A stretch of DNA of 64,000 nt, from positions 7,006,001 to 7,070,000 of the forward strand of contig NZ_CP107917.1 of NCBI RefSeq assembly GCF_036014175.1, given 5' to 3'. A model generated the notes under the pieces. That model made no database searches and was not told the DNA's origin. It was given only the letters and a program-made list of their open reading frames with translations. Shown here piece after piece: positions 54,921-62,922 of the stretch (the stretch's first letter is position 1; the number at the start of each line of letters is the position of its first letter). The position numbers and the translations under genes are program-made. Source of the stretch: Streptomyces sp. NBC_00443. Its GTDB lineage: Bacteria; Actinomycetota; Actinomycetes; Streptomycetales; Streptomycetaceae.

Positions 54921-55832
54921 GTGCTGCCGGACACCGATGAACTGGCCGAAAGCCTGCTCGACCTCGGAGTACCCCATGAGGACATCAACGACCTCGTGCG
55001 GATGGGCCCACGGGTGACGGACGACCCGGAGCTGCGGCAGCACCTGGAGCGGTCCGTCGACGAGCTCGTCGGGGGGATCGGCCAGGTCGGCGGCGCGGTC
55101 GACCTGCCCGACCTCGACTGGGCCTCGGGCCTCCTGCGGCGCTGTTTCCCGGTGTACGTGTTCGTCGCGGCGCTGCCGTCCACGCGGGCCTACCACCGCG
55201 AGCGCGGCATCCCCGCCGATGTCTCCCGGCGCACCCTCGCGGACCTCGGGCGGAACATGGCCGTGCACCGCAGGCGCCATGGCCGGACGGGTGTGCAGGC
55301 ACCGTGGTGGCTCGTCCATCACTTCCGCGGCGAGCTGTACCAGCTGGGGCGGCTGCAGTTCGAGCGGGCACGGCTCGGGCAGCGCGCGGGGACGAGACTG
55401 GCGGCGGCCGGGCTCGACGTGGGCCCCGACTCGGGCGGCCTCAACGTGCACATCCCCGACTACCTCGGGCCGCTGTCACCGGCCGCGGTCGACCGGTCCC
55501 TGGTGCTGGCCCGGGAGTTCTTCGCCGTGCACTTTCCGCGGGAGCGGTACGAGGTGGCGACCTGCCACTCCTGGCTGCTGGACCCGCAGCTCAGGAAGTA
55601 CCTTCCCGGGGACTCCAACATCGTGCGCTTCCAGGAGCGTTTCCGCATCGCCCACGAGGACAGGGAGCAGGCCGACAGCGAGCCGGTCCAGTTCGTGTTC
55701 GGCGACCCGGAGCTGCCGGTCGAGAACCTGCCGCGGCGCACGGCCGTGGAGCGGGCCGTCGGGGACCATTTGCGGGCGGGCGGTCACTGGTACGTGGGGC
55801 ACGGGTGGCTGCCGTTCGACGGGCGCGGGTGA
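54921..55832 (+). CDS. Acyltransferase-domain protein (DUF5596-type)
   Basis: A 303-residue soluble protein. An N-terminal helical part (DELAESLLDLGVPHEDINDL) is followed by a GNAT-like region with WWLVHHFRGELYQLGRLQFE, GLNVHIPDYLGPLSPAAVDR, YEVATCHSWLLDPQLRKYLP and SNIVRFQERFRIAHE. This is the pattern of actinobacterial acyltransferase-domain proteins annotated as DUF5596; the substrate is unknown. GTG 54921 is preceded by AAGGGGG. It follows the repeat array directly. Confidence 0.75.
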   Translation: MLPDTDELAESLLDLGVPHEDINDLVRMGPRVTDDPELRQHLERSVDELVGGIGQVGGAVDLPDLDWASGLLRRCFPVYVFVAALPSTRAYHRERGIPADVSRRTLADLGRNMAVHRRRHGRTGVQAPWWLVHHFRGELYQLGRLQFERARLGQRAGTRLAAAGLDVGPDSGGLNVHIPDYLGPLSPAAVDRSLVLAREFFAVHFPRERYEVATCHSWLLDPQLRKYLPGDSNIVRFQERFRIAHEDREQADSEPVQFVFGDPELPVENLPRRTAVERAVGDHLRAGGHWYVGHGWLPFDGRG

Positions 55833-55845
55833 AAGCTCTTCGTAT

Positions 55846-55890
55846 GGCGACTTCGTCCGACGACTTCGTACGGCGACTTCGTACGGCGAC
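55846..55890. repeat. 13-bp tandem repeats downstream of the acyltransferase gene
   Basis: GGCGACTTCGTCC, GACGACTTCGTAC and GGCGACTTCGTAC occur in tandem at exact 13-base spacing, plus a partial fourth copy. The tract begins 13 bases after the stop codon at 55832 and lies upstream of the DoxX-like gene. It is not part of a recognisable coding sequence. Confidence 0.8.
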
Positions 55891-55982
55891 GACGAATTGC
55901 CGTCCCACGGCGATGAGTTCCGCAGTCGGCCCCGGTCTACCTCTCCGACAGCACCACGGAACGCTTCACCCAGGAGACCCCC

Positions 55983-56456
55983 ATGTCCGAGACCACCGCC
56001 TCCGTCACCGCCGCCGCCTCCGCCACGGCCCGCACGTCCCGCACCGTCATCGCCGAGTCCGCGACCCCGCGCGGCCGCCGCGCCCGGATCGCCCTGCGCG
56101 GCCTGCAGATTCTGCTCGCCCTCTTCTACGGGATCGCGAGCGCGCTGCCCAAGCTGATCGCGCACCCGTCGGCCGCCGAGGGCTTCGACGAGCTCGGCTG
56201 GGGCAGCGCGGGGATGTACACCATCGGCGCGCTCGAACTGGCCGGGGCCGTAGCGCTGTTGATCCCGGTGCTGCAGTCGGTGGCGGCGATGGCGCTGAGC
56301 GCGCTGATGGTGGGTGCGTTCGTCGTCACGATCACCGCGTTCGGCGGCGAGAACGCGGCGACACCGCTCATCCTCATCGTGCCCCTCGCCCTGATCGCCT
56401 GGGCACGGCGGAGCTCGAACGCGGATCTGCTGCGGCTGGTCCGACGACGCGCCTGA
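55983..56456 (+). CDS. DoxX family membrane protein
   Basis: A 157-residue protein. After a 35-residue Thr/Ala-rich cytoplasmic lead there are four hydrophobic helices: LQILLALFYGIASALPKL, GMYTIGALELAGAVALLIPV, VAAMALSALMVGAFVVTITA and TPLILIVPLALIAWA. This is the DoxX layout, linked in other organisms to quinone-dependent redox reactions and oxidative stress, but no partner is seen here. AGGAGA precedes ATG 55983. Confidence 0.85.
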   Translation: MSETTASVTAAASATARTSRTVIAESATPRGRRARIALRGLQILLALFYGIASALPKLIAHPSAAEGFDELGWGSAGMYTIGALELAGAVALLIPVLQSVAAMALSALMVGAFVVTITAFGGENAATPLILIVPLALIAWARRSSNADLLRLVRRRA

Positions 56457-56540
56457 CAGGTGCGCCTGTGCGCCTGCGAGAACGACTTCGGCGGCGTCCG
56501 GCCCGGGCCTTCTCGGCCTGCCGGACGCCACCGTCGTATG

Positions 56541-57077
56541 TCACCGTCCGCGCGGTCGTTCCGCGCCGCCGCCCATGAGTCCGCGGAGTCGTTCCAGCTC
56601 GCGGCGGTCCCGCTTGGTCGGGCGGCCCGTGCCGCGGTCGCGGAGGCCCGCCGGGGCGACGGCCTCGCGCGGCGGGGGAGGGGGCGAGTTGTCGACGTAG
56701 CACTGGACCGCCACCGGAGCACCGACCCGCTTGCGGATCAGCCGCTTGACGATGACGATCCGCTCCCGGTTCTCCTGGCGCAGGCGTACCTCGTCGCCGA
56801 TGCGCAGGGAGTGGGAGGGCTTCACGTTCTGGCCGTTCACGCGCACATGGCCGCCCTTGCAGACGGTGGCGCCCATGGAGCGGGTCTTGACCAGGCGTAC
56901 GGCCCAGATCCAGCTGTCGATCCGAACGGACTCGCCGCTCTGCGGACCGGCGGCCACGGCCGCGGCCGCGGCCACGGCGGCGGCGATCTGCGGGTCGACG
57001 ACCGGCTGCGCGTCGGCTGGGTCCGGCTGCCCTTCGGCCGAGCTGCCGGCCTTCTCCTCGTCATCCTCGGAAGCCAT
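56541..57077 (-). CDS. S4-domain RNA-binding protein (Hsp15-like)
   Basis: A 178-residue protein. An acidic/Ala-rich N-terminal region (about 1-48) precedes a clear S4 domain: VRIDSWIWAVRLVKTRSMGA, then GGHVRVNGQNVKPSHSLRIG and DEVRLRQENRERIVIVKRLI. The basic C-terminal tail (TKRDRRELERLRG) is typical of Hsp15-type proteins, which bind free 50S subunits carrying a peptidyl tRNA. ATG 57077. Divergent from the UDG gene. Confidence 0.85.
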   Translation of the reverse strand: MASEDDEEKAGSSAEGQPDPADAQPVVDPQIAAAVAAAAAVAAGPQSGESVRIDSWIWAVRLVKTRSMGATVCKGGHVRVNGQNVKPSHSLRIGDEVRLRQENRERIVIVKRLIRKRVGAPVAVQCYVDNSPPPPPREAVAPAGLRDRGTGRPTKRDRRELERLRGLMGGGAERPRGR

Positions 57078-57170
57078 GCCTCGACCTTAGTCCCGTCCCG
57101 GCCCGCGCAGTCCTCGCAGGAGTCCCGCGGGGAGTCCCGTACGGGGCCGCGACGGCTTTACGGTGGAGCT

Positions 57171-57875
57171 GTGGACGCCCTGGCCGATCTCGACCGCACC
57201 ATCGCGGGTTGCCGTGCCTGCCCCCGGCTGGTCGACTGGCGTGAGGAAGTGGCCCGCACGAAGCGCGCCGCCTTCGCCGACCAGACGTACTGGGGGCGCC
57301 CGGTGCCCGGCTTCGGCCCGCCGGACGCCCGGCTGCTGATCATCGGGCTCGCCCCGGCCGCGCACGGGGGCAACCGCACCGGGCGGATGTTCACCGGGGA
57401 CCGCTCCGGAGACGTGCTGTACCAGGCGCTGTACGACGTGGGCCTCGCCTCGCAGCCCACGTCGGTCGCCGTCGGCGACGGCCTTGAACTGTACGGCGTG
57501 CGCGTCACGGCCCCGGTGCACTGCGCGCCGCCCGCCAACAAACCCACGCCGGGTGAGCGCGAGACCTGCCGGTCCTGGCTGGTGCAGGAGCTGAGGCTGC
57601 TGCGCCCGACCGTGCGGGCGGTCGTCGTCCTGGGCGCCTTCGGCTGGCAGGCGACGCTGCCCGCGCTGGTGGAGGCGGGGTGGAGCGTGCTCAGGCCGCG
57701 GCCGGCGTTCGCGCACGGGGCGCGGGTCCCGCTGGACGGCGCCGACGGCCGCGGCGGGCTCGACCTCTTCGGGTGCTTCCACGTCAGCCAGCGCAACACG
57801 TTCACCGGCAGGCTCACGCCCGAGATGCTGCGGGAGGTGCTGCGTACGGCGGCGGAGGCGGCCGGCCTGAAATGA
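57171..57875 (+). CDS. udgB: Uracil-DNA glycosylase, family 5 (UdgB)
   Basis: A 234-residue iron-sulfur DNA glycosylase removing uracil (and often hypoxanthine) from DNA. Cysteines C14 and C17 (GCRACPRL) with the pair in VHCAPPANKPTPGERETC would bind 4Fe-4S. Motif A is IIGLAPAAHGGNRTGRMFTG, with the water-activating residue of family 4 replaced, as in family 5, and motif B is FHVSQRNTFTGRLT. GTG 57171 has GGTGGAG only 2 bases before it, so initiation may be weak. Confidence 0.88.
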   Translation: MDALADLDRTIAGCRACPRLVDWREEVARTKRAAFADQTYWGRPVPGFGPPDARLLIIGLAPAAHGGNRTGRMFTGDRSGDVLYQALYDVGLASQPTSVAVGDGLELYGVRVTAPVHCAPPANKPTPGERETCRSWLVQELRLLRPTVRAVVVLGAFGWQATLPALVEAGWSVLRPRPAFAHGARVPLDGADGRGGLDLFGCFHVSQRNTFTGRLTPEMLREVLRTAAEAAGLK

Positions 57876-57912
57876 GGGGCGGGGCCGGTCGTGCCGTCGA
57901 TACGGTGCCCGG

Positions 57913-58875
57913 ATGACCCTTTACCCGGAGATCGAACCGTACGGCCACGGCATGCTCGACGTCGGCGACGGCAATCGCGTGTACTGGGAGACCTGCGGGA
58001 ATCCGGACGGCAAGCCGGCGGTGGTGCTGCACGGCGGGCCGGGGTCAGGGTGCTCGCCGTGGGCGCGGCGGCTGTTCGACCCCGCCGCGTACCGGATCGT
58101 GCTGCTGGACCAGCGTGGCGCCGGGCGGTCGACGCCGCCCGCGAGTGCGTACGACACTGACATGAGCTTCAATACGATGCCTCATCTCCTTGCGGACCTG
58201 GAGCTGCTGCGGCGGCATCTGGGGATCGAGCGGTGGCTGGTGTGGGGTGTGTCGTTCGGGTCGGTGCTGGGGCTGCGGTACGCGCAGACACATCCGGGTG
58301 TGGTGACGGAGCTGGTGCTGACGGGGGTCACGACCGGTTCCGATGCCGAAGTCGCCCTGCTCACCAGGGGACTTGGGAAGATCTTCCCCGCCGCCTTCGA
58401 ACGGTTTGTGGGGGAGCTGTCTGCCGAGGAGCGGTCCGGGAATCTCGCTGCCGCCTACAACCGGTTGCTGGAGTCGGCCGACGTGGAGATCCGTGAGCGG
58501 GCGGCGCGGGCGTGGACCGACTGGGAGACGGCGATCGTTCCGGCGCCGCCGCGGTCGGTCGAGCGCTACGAGGACCCCGTGTTCCGCTTCGGATTCGCCC
58601 GTACCGTCACCCACTACTGGGGCGACGGTCACTTTCTCGGCGAGGACGGTGTCGTCCTGCGTGACGCGCCCCTCCTGAAGGACATCCCCGGCACCCTCGT
58701 CCAGGGCAGCCTCGACTTCGGCAACTTGCTGGGCATGGTCTGGCGGCTCCAGCAGGCCTGGCGTGGCAGTGAGTTGACGGTGATCGACGAGGTCGGGCAC
58801 AACGCAGGGGCGCCGGGAGTGGCCGAGGTGATGGTGGCGGCGACGGACAAGTACGCCCGCGACCGGGCCCGTTAG
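57913..58875 (+). CDS. pip: Prolyl aminopeptidase (alpha/beta hydrolase, S33)
   Basis: A 320-residue cytoplasmic peptidase that removes N-terminal proline. The oxyanion motif is HGGPGSGC, the nucleophile is Ser114 in WGVSFGSVLGL, the Asp lies in VQGSLDFGNLLG and the His in DEVGHNAGAP. YRIVLLDQRGAGRSTPPAS is the usual family signature. It is full length. The end overlaps the convergent GntR gene by 4 bases. Confidence 0.9.
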   Translation: MTLYPEIEPYGHGMLDVGDGNRVYWETCGNPDGKPAVVLHGGPGSGCSPWARRLFDPAAYRIVLLDQRGAGRSTPPASAYDTDMSFNTMPHLLADLELLRRHLGIERWLVWGVSFGSVLGLRYAQTHPGVVTELVLTGVTTGSDAEVALLTRGLGKIFPAAFERFVGELSAEERSGNLAAAYNRLLESADVEIRERAARAWTDWETAIVPAPPRSVERYEDPVFRFGFARTVTHYWGDGHFLGEDGVVLRDAPLLKDIPGTLVQGSLDFGNLLGMVWRLQQAWRGSELTVIDEVGHNAGAPGVAEVMVAATDKYARDRAR

Positions 58876-59540
58876 ATCCTCTCGGCCGTGTCCCCGAACA
58901 ACTGCCTTACCGTCGACTCGTAGTTGGTCCGCACATGCGCTAGGGCGTGCGCGCGGGCCCGGTCCGGGTCGCCGGAGGCGATCGCCTCGTACAACTCGCG
59001 GTGTTCCACGAGGAGTTGGGGCCACTCCTCGTTGCGCCGGGTCATCCAGCGCAGGCGGCCTGCGACCGGCTCCAGTGCCTCGATCAGCAGTGTGTTGCCT
59101 GCCATGGCGACGATGCGGTCGTGCAGTCTGCTGTTGACGTCCGTGATCGCTTCCGCGTCCCCCGCCTCGGTCGCGGTGGCCGCCTGGTCGAGGAGCCCCT
59201 CCACCTCGGCGAGGTCCTCCGGCGTCGCCCGTGACGCGGCGAGTCCGGCCGCGTACACCTCCAGGGCCTCGCGCAGCTCGAAGAGCTCCTTGACATCGGC
59301 CGGGGTCAGTCGGCGGACGACCGTACGGCGTGCCGACTCGAACTGGACGAAGCCCTCGGCCACCAGGGCCCGGATCGCCTCGCGGACCGGAACGCGCGAG
59401 ACCCCCAGACGCTCGGCCAGCTCCCGCTCGACGAGCCGGTCACCGGGCCGGAGGCGGCCGGCGATGATGTCCTGCCGCAGGGTCGCCAGGACGCGTTCCC
59501 GTACCGCGCCCAGGGGTTCGGTCTTCGTCGTGGAGCTCAT
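58872..59540 (-). CDS. GntR-family regulator (FadR/FCD subfamily)
   Basis: A 222-residue regulator. The winged helix-turn-helix shows DIIAGRLRPGDRLVERELAE then RLGVSRVPVREAIRALVAEG; the all-helical FCD ligand domain has ELFELREALEVYAAGLAASR, VNSRLHDRIVAMAGN and LLVEHRELYEAIASGDPDRA, with the metal-binding Asp/His pattern. It is divergent from the NCS1 permease, and a perfect 16-bp palindrome of the kind bound by this subfamily lies between them, so it probably represses the permease-racemase unit. Confidence 0.9.
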   Translation of the reverse strand: MSSTTKTEPLGAVRERVLATLRQDIIAGRLRPGDRLVERELAERLGVSRVPVREAIRALVAEGFVQFESARRTVVRRLTPADVKELFELREALEVYAAGLAASRATPEDLAEVEGLLDQAATATEAGDAEAITDVNSRLHDRIVAMAGNTLLIEALEPVAGRLRWMTRRNEEWPQLLVEHRELYEAIASGDPDRARAHALAHVRTNYESTVRQLFGDTAERI

Positions 59541-59631
59541 GGGGCCATCTTCGCCGACTCCGGGTGTGATTTACGGAGCGTTAACGGGAGCGACATCGGT
59601 CAGGACGGTTGACGGGAGGACCATGTCCGCA

Positions 59632-59647
59632 GTTTGGTATACCAAAC
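59632..59647. promoter_or_regulatory. Perfect 16-bp palindromic GntR operator
   Basis: GTTTGGTATACCAAAC is exactly self-complementary. It lies 69 bases upstream of the permease start and 92 bases from the gntR start. FadR-type GntR proteins bind short palindromes with a TGGT-n-ACCA core, which this fits. Confidence 0.85.
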
Positions 59648-59715
59648 GCGTCGGTGCCTCCCCACAAGGCGCCCCCTCCATAAGCAGTCCTCCGTCCCCG
59701 GCTCCTGGAGGCCCC

Positions 59716-61200
59716 GTGTCCCTCGCCGACCGTGCCGAAGTCACCGGCACACCAGCGTTCGTCCCCGATCCCCGGCTCACCAACGAAGACCTCGCGCCCG
59801 CGGGCAAGCGCAACTGGAAGGTCTTCGATCTCTTCGCCATGTGGATGTCCGACGTCCACAACCTCGGCAACTACACGTTCGCGGCCGGTCTGCTGGTCCT
59901 CGGCATGAACGTGTGGCAGGTCTTCACCTCCCTGCTCGTCGGCTTCGTGCTCATCTACATCGGCATGAACTGGATGGGCAGGATCGGCCAGCGGCACGGC
60001 GTCCCGTTCCCCGTTGTCAGCCGGATCAGCTTCGGCGTGTGGGGCGCCAACATCCCGGCGCTCATCAGGGCCGTGATAGCCATCATGTGGTACGGCATCC
60101 AGACCTACCTGGCCTCTGTCGCCGTCAACATCATGCTGCTGGCCGCCTGGCCGGGGCTGGAGTCCTGGACGCACAGCTCCTTCCTGGGCCTCGACGCGCT
60201 CGGCTGGGTGTCGTTCCTGTCCCTGTGGCTGATCCAGGCGCTGATCATCAGCCGGGGCATGGAGTCGGTGCGCAAGTTCCAGGACTTCTGCGGCCCGGCG
60301 ATCTGGATCGTGATGATCGCGCTGGCGGTGTGGATCCTCGCCAAGGCCGGCTGGACGATCTCGCTCACGACCACCCCGCACCCGGTGTCCGTCGGCGAGC
60401 AGTGGCGGCAGTGGTTCGGCGCGATCGGCCTGATCCTCGCCACGTACGGCACGCTGATGCTCAACTTCTGCGACTTCTCGCGCTTCGCGCCCGACTACCG
60501 GACGGTCCGCAAGGGCAACTTCTGGGGCCTGCCCATCAACTCCACCGCCTTCGTGGTCGTTTCGGTGATCGTCACGGCCGGTTCGCTGGAGGTGTTCGGC
60601 GAGGCCATCACGGATCCGGCGGCGCTGGTGGCGAAGGTCGGCAACACCTGGGTCCTGGTGCTCGCCGCCCTGACGTTCGCCATCGCCACCATGGGCGTCA
60701 ACATCGTCGCCAACTTCGTCTCGCCGGCGTACGACCTCGCCAACGTCTGGCCGCAGAAGATCACCTTCAAGGTCGGCGGCATGATCAGCACGGTGGCGGC
60801 GCTCGTGGTGACGCCGTGGAATCTGTTCTCGAATCCGACGGTCGTCAACTACTTCCTCGGCGGGCTGGGCGCCTTCCTGGGCCCGCTGTTCGGCGTGATC
60901 ATGGTCGACTACTACCTGGTCAAGCGGGGCCGGGTGGACGTGAACGAACTGTTCTGCGCCGAGCCGGGTTCGCGCTACTACTACCGCAAGGGCGTCAACC
61001 CCAAGGCGCTGTGGGCCTTCCTGCCGGCGGCGGGGGTCGCTGCGGTGCTGGCGCTGGTGAAGACGTTCAGCGACGTGGCGCCGTACTCCTGGTTCATCGG
61101 GACGGCGATGGCGGCGGGGCTGTATCTGGTGCTGTGCCGCGATGAGCGGGCCGCCGGGGCCGATGAGCCGGCCGCCGGGTCCGTGGCGCGGGAGGTCTGA
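59716..61200 (+). CDS. NCS1-family permease (hydantoin/allantoin/nucleobase type)
   Basis: A 494-residue 12-helix transporter. N-terminal NEDLAPAGKRNWKVFDLFAM then WMSDVHNLGNYTFAAGLLVL contains the helix 1 substrate/sodium region; GVPFPVVSRISFGVWGANIP and MWYGIQTYLASVAVNIMLL follow, then LNFCDFSRFAPDYRTV and YDLANVWPQKITFK. These match Mhp1-like NCS1 symporters for hydantoins, allantoin or nucleobases. GTG 59716 with TGGAGG 5 bases upstream is favoured over longer frames. The racemase gene follows after 5 bases. Confidence 0.9.
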   Translation: MSLADRAEVTGTPAFVPDPRLTNEDLAPAGKRNWKVFDLFAMWMSDVHNLGNYTFAAGLLVLGMNVWQVFTSLLVGFVLIYIGMNWMGRIGQRHGVPFPVVSRISFGVWGANIPALIRAVIAIMWYGIQTYLASVAVNIMLLAAWPGLESWTHSSFLGLDALGWVSFLSLWLIQALIISRGMESVRKFQDFCGPAIWIVMIALAVWILAKAGWTISLTTTPHPVSVGEQWRQWFGAIGLILATYGTLMLNFCDFSRFAPDYRTVRKGNFWGLPINSTAFVVVSVIVTAGSLEVFGEAITDPAALVAKVGNTWVLVLAALTFAIATMGVNIVANFVSPAYDLANVWPQKITFKVGGMISTVAALVVTPWNLFSNPTVVNYFLGGLGAFLGPLFGVIMVDYYLVKRGRVDVNELFCAEPGSRYYYRKGVNPKALWAFLPAAGVAAVLALVKTFSDVAPYSWFIGTAMAAGLYLVLCRDERAAGADEPAAGSVAREV

Positions 61201-61205
61201 AGGAC

Positions 61206-61925
61206 GTGCGGATCGTCGTCACCAACTGCAACACCACGCAGGAGATGACCGAGGAAATCGTACGAGGTGCCCGGGCCGTCGCAGGCCCGGGCACCACCGT
61301 GCTCGGGCTGACCCCCGGGTGGGGGCCCGAGTCGGCCGAGGGCTGGCTCGACAGCTACCTCTCGGCGGCGGCGGTGATGGACGCGCTGCGGACGTACGAC
61401 GGTCCCGCCTACGACGCGGTCGTCATGGCCGGCTTCGGGGAGCACGGCCGCGAAGGCGTCCGGGAACTGGTGGACGTCCCGGTCGTCGACATCACGGAGG
61501 CCGCCGGGCACCTGGCCTGTCTGCTCGGGCGCCGGTACGGGGTGGTGACCACGCTGGAGCGCTCGTGCGGGCAGATCGAGGACAGCCTCGATACGGCCGG
61601 GGTGGGTCGCAACTGCGTCGCCGTGATCGGTACGGGGCTCGGAGTGCTGGAACTGGAGGACGCCGAACGCACCGAGTCCGCCTTCCTGGCGGCCGCCGAA
61701 CGGGCGCGGGACGCGGGTGCGGAGGTGTTGGTGCTGGGCTGTGCCGGGATGACAGGGCTGCAGCGGGCCATGGGGGAGAAGCTGGGGGTTCCGGTGGTCG
61801 ACGGGGTGGGCGCGGCCGTGAAACTCGCCGAATCGCTGGTGGGGTTGGGGCTGAGGACGAGCCGGGTCGGGGGGTATGCGCGGCCGTTGCCGAAGAGGCG
61901 GGTGTGGGGGCGGACGCAGGAGTGA
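61206..61925 (+). CDS. Asp/Glu/hydantoin racemase family protein lacking one catalytic cysteine
   Basis: A 239-residue protein of the hydantoin/allantoin racemase family. The N terminus RIVVTNCNTTQEMTEEI and the C-terminal motif LVLGCAGMTGLQRAM (second catalytic Cys) are present. The first cysteine, expected in a segment like ACFxDPG, is replaced: the sequence is VVMAGFGEHGREG. The two-base racemase mechanism uses both cysteines, so this protein may be an isomerase of different mechanism or have another activity. GTG 61206 has GAAGGA almost adjoining; it is coupled to the permease gene. Confidence 0.85.
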   Translation: MRIVVTNCNTTQEMTEEIVRGARAVAGPGTTVLGLTPGWGPESAEGWLDSYLSAAAVMDALRTYDGPAYDAVVMAGFGEHGREGVRELVDVPVVDITEAAGHLACLLGRRYGVVTTLERSCGQIEDSLDTAGVGRNCVAVIGTGLGVLELEDAERTESAFLAAAERARDAGAEVLVLGCAGMTGLQRAMGEKLGVPVVDGVGAAVKLAESLVGLGLRTSRVGGYARPLPKRRVWGRTQE

Positions 61926-62393
61926 TCACCGGGAATCGGGTCGGCCGGGCTGCCAGACGTACCGCACGTCCGGCTCCTGCTCCTCGTTCCCGCTGCCGTC
62001 CGTGAACTCGACGGCGACGAAGCCGTGGCGCTCGTAGAACCGGTGGGCGGGCCCGTTGACCTGGAAGGTCCACAGGCTCAGCCCGTTCGGGCGGCGCTGC
62101 TTGGCGAGGTCGACGAGACGGTCGCCGATGCCACGGCCGCGCCAGTCGGGGTCCAGGTAGAGCTGGGAGAGGTGGTCGGCGTCGAGGACCATGAGGCCGA
62201 CGATGCGGTCGGCGGCCTCGGCGACCCAGGTCTCCCTGAGCAGCACCACCACCTCCCGGAAGTACGTCCGCACGTCGTCGTCGGATCGCGGCCGGACGAC
62301 CGTCGGCAGCGCGGCGGCGAACGACCGCAGCCAGACGTCGGCCGCGGCGCCGGCATCGGTGGGCCTGGCACGGCGGAGCGCCACGGGGGTCAT
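61926..62393 (-). CDS. GNAT family N-acetyltransferase
   Basis: A 155-residue acetyltransferase. The acetyl-CoA loop is LYLDPDWRGRGIGDRLVDLA (motif A, RGRGIG) and motif B is LWTFQVNGPAHRFYERHGFV. The N-terminal VALRRARPTDAGAAADVWLR is the usual start of the fold. The substrate is unknown. ATG 62393 overlaps the RidA stop (ATGA), so the two are co-translated; the link between them is not obvious. Confidence 0.88.
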   Translation of the reverse strand: MTPVALRRARPTDAGAAADVWLRSFAAALPTVVRPRSDDDVRTYFREVVVLLRETWVAEAADRIVGLMVLDADHLSQLYLDPDWRGRGIGDRLVDLAKQRRPNGLSLWTFQVNGPAHRFYERHGFVAVEFTDGSGNEEQEPDVRYVWQPGRPDSR

Positions 62394-62815
62394 GAGCGAG
62401 GCGCCCTCTCCGGGCTCTCCGGGACGGCGGCCGTGGCAGTGATCTCCACCAGATGTCCCGTGTATCCGAGGCAGGCCACCCCGAGCAGCGTCGACGAGTG
62501 CGGACCGACGCTCAGCCCTGACGCCTCGACGACCTCCCAGACGGCCGACAGCACCGCCGGCTCACCGCTCACGACGTACACGTCGGTCGACAGGACGTGC
62601 GCCAAGTCGCTCCCGATCGCCTCCAGTTGCACTTCGAGGTTGGCGATCACCTGCTCGGCCTGCCGCACCGGGTCTCCCGCACCGACGAGGTTCCCGTCGC
62701 GGTCGAGAGGCACCGAACCGGCGAGGAAGGCGAGCCTCGTGCCGGCTTCGACCACGGAGGCGTGGGCGTAGGTGGGGGGCGGGAAGAGGGCGGGGGAGGT
62801 GACGCGTCGGATCAC
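62390..62815 (-). CDS. RidA family protein (Rid subgroup uncertain)
   Basis: A 141-residue YjgF/YER057c/UK114 protein. It shows YAHASVVEAGTRLAFLAGSV then PLDRDGNLVGAGDPVRQAEQ, VIANLEVQLEAIGSDLAHVL, and SSTLLGVACLGYTGHLVEIT near the C terminus. In archetypal RidA an Arg in the C-terminal strand (a GxPARS-like segment) drives imine hydrolysis; here that position reads GPHSSTLL without Arg, so it belongs to a Rid subgroup without proven deaminase activity. GTG 62815 has AGGAG 5 bases upstream. Confidence 0.85.
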   Translation of the reverse strand: MIRRVTSPALFPPPTYAHASVVEAGTRLAFLAGSVPLDRDGNLVGAGDPVRQAEQVIANLEVQLEAIGSDLAHVLSTDVYVVSGEPAVLSAVWEVVEASGLSVGPHSSTLLGVACLGYTGHLVEITATAAVPESPERAPRS

Positions 62816-62922
62816 GGGGGCTCCTGGGCGGTGCAAGCGCAGTCGGCGGTCAATCCGCCGATCATGCGCGCCCGCACCACTCCCTCGCATCCGAATATCC
62901 CAGCGTCGGTCGCCCCGTCACT

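Noticed and set aside
58924-59715. Upstream extension of the NCS1 permease frame through the gntR gene
   Set aside because: Runs antisense over gntR; GTG 59716 has an ideal ribosome site and the family sequence begins there.
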